Translations under genes and position numbers: made by a program
Shown here: positions 63,693 through 64,000 of the stretch, one piece after another
Position numbering within the stretch: the stretch's first letter is position 1
Layout of the letters: the number at the start of each line of letters is the position of its first letter
Origin: Luteimonas mephitis DSM 12574
GTDB lineage: Bacteria > Pseudomonadota > Gammaproteobacteria > Xanthomonadales > Xanthomonadaceae
Length of the DNA: 64,000 nt
Direction of reading: 5' to 3'
NCBI RefSeq assembly: GCF_000422305.1
Contig: NZ_AULN01000017.1
Coordinates: 124,001-188,000 of the forward strand
Notes under the pieces: generated by a model
The model's database searches: none
What the model saw: only the letters and a program-made list of their open reading frames with translations
Told to the model about the DNA's origin: nothing

Positions 63693-64000
63693 ATGGACGC
63701 AACCCTGCTGCACATCCAGCCCGCGGCGCCGCAGCCGATCTACCGGCAGATCGCCGAGCAGATCCGCCGCCTGGTGGCCGGCGGGCAACTGGCGGTCGGC
63801 GACACCCTGCCGTCGGTGCGCGACGTGGCGGCCGCCCACGCGATCAACCCGATGACCGTCTCCAAGGCCTACAGCCAGCTGGAAGCCGAGGGCGTGCTGG
63901 AGCGGCAGCGCGGCAAAGGCATGGCGGTGGCCGCGCAGCCCGCGGGCCGCGACACCCCGGCCCAGCGCTGGACCCTCATCGAACCGAGCCTGGACGCGGT
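63693..64000 (+). CDS. GntR-family regulator, YtrA type (partial, runs off the right edge)
   Basis: The first 103 residues contain a complete GntR winged helix: QPIYRQIAEQIRRLVAGGQLAVGDTLPSVRDVAAAHAINPMTVSKAYSQLEAEGVLERQRGKGMAV. The short linker after ~80 residues indicates the YtrA subfamily, which usually controls an adjacent ABC transporter. Its palindromic operator touches the ATG. The remainder lies outside the window. Confidence 0.9.
   Translation, partial: MDATLLHIQPAAPQPIYRQIAEQIRRLVAGGQLAVGDTLPSVRDVAAAHAINPMTVSKAYSQLEAEGVLERQRGKGMAVAAQPAGRDTPAQRWTLIEPSLDA

Overview
This is a high-GC chromosomal window that looks like a Lysobacter/Luteimonas-type member of the Xanthomonadaceae. That placement is inferred from the gene repertoire, the split leucine-catabolism genes, the many REP-type palindromes of the form GTAG plus hairpin, and the many REP-associated tyrosine transposases (RAYTs). 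I saw no rRNA, tRNA or CRISPR array.

Region by region. 1-12.6 kb (mostly minus strand) holds branched-chain amino-acid catabolism: leucine dehydrogenase, isovaleryl-CoA dehydrogenase, an acetyl-CoA acetyltransferase, both subunits of methylcrotonyl-CoA carboxylase and methylglutaconyl-CoA hydratase. These are interrupted by two alanine-rich lipoproteins, a bactofilin/zinc-ribbon pair, an iron permease with a Fur box, and a DUF559 gene bracketed by a perfect 36-bp inverted repeat. 13-21 kb has a phospholipase-D-type enzyme, a cysteine protease fused to an alpha/beta-hydrolase, and IcmF (fused acyl-CoA mutase) carrying two in-frame repeat insertions, followed by an overlapping lower-GC P-loop NTPase. 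22.8-33 kb is a nest of whole, truncated, nonsense-interrupted and miniature RAYT elements. Between them sit a VIT-type metal transporter, two MarR regulators with visible operators, a FAD monooxygenase, and an alanine-zipper lipoprotein next to an L,D-transpeptidase. 33-50.7 kb is mixed metabolism and unknown genes: TPR protein, NERD nuclease-related protein, VOC proteins, ScyD-like propeller, CoA-transferase, D-serine dehydratase, MFS exporter, pseudouridine synthase and TrmY. A 13-unit 21-22-bp tandem repeat also lies there.

The most exciting item is at 52.2-55.0 kb. A 72-residue protein resembling the borosin precursor SonA lies 29 bp upstream of an 844-residue protein. That protein is a signal peptide, a periplasmic TPR region, a membrane helix, a GGDEF diguanylate-cyclase domain and a C-terminal SonM-like borosin alpha-N-methyltransferase. 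It looks like a split borosin (backbone N-methylated RiPP) system whose modifying enzyme is physically joined to a membrane sensor/cyclic-di-GMP module.

55-64 kb continues with a RIO-type kinase, a lipid-anchored azurin, a two-gene lipoate ligase, a solute-binding/EAL sensor protein, a vanadium-haloperoxidase-like protein, a DmpA-type aminopeptidase and the start of a GntR regulator with its palindromic operator.
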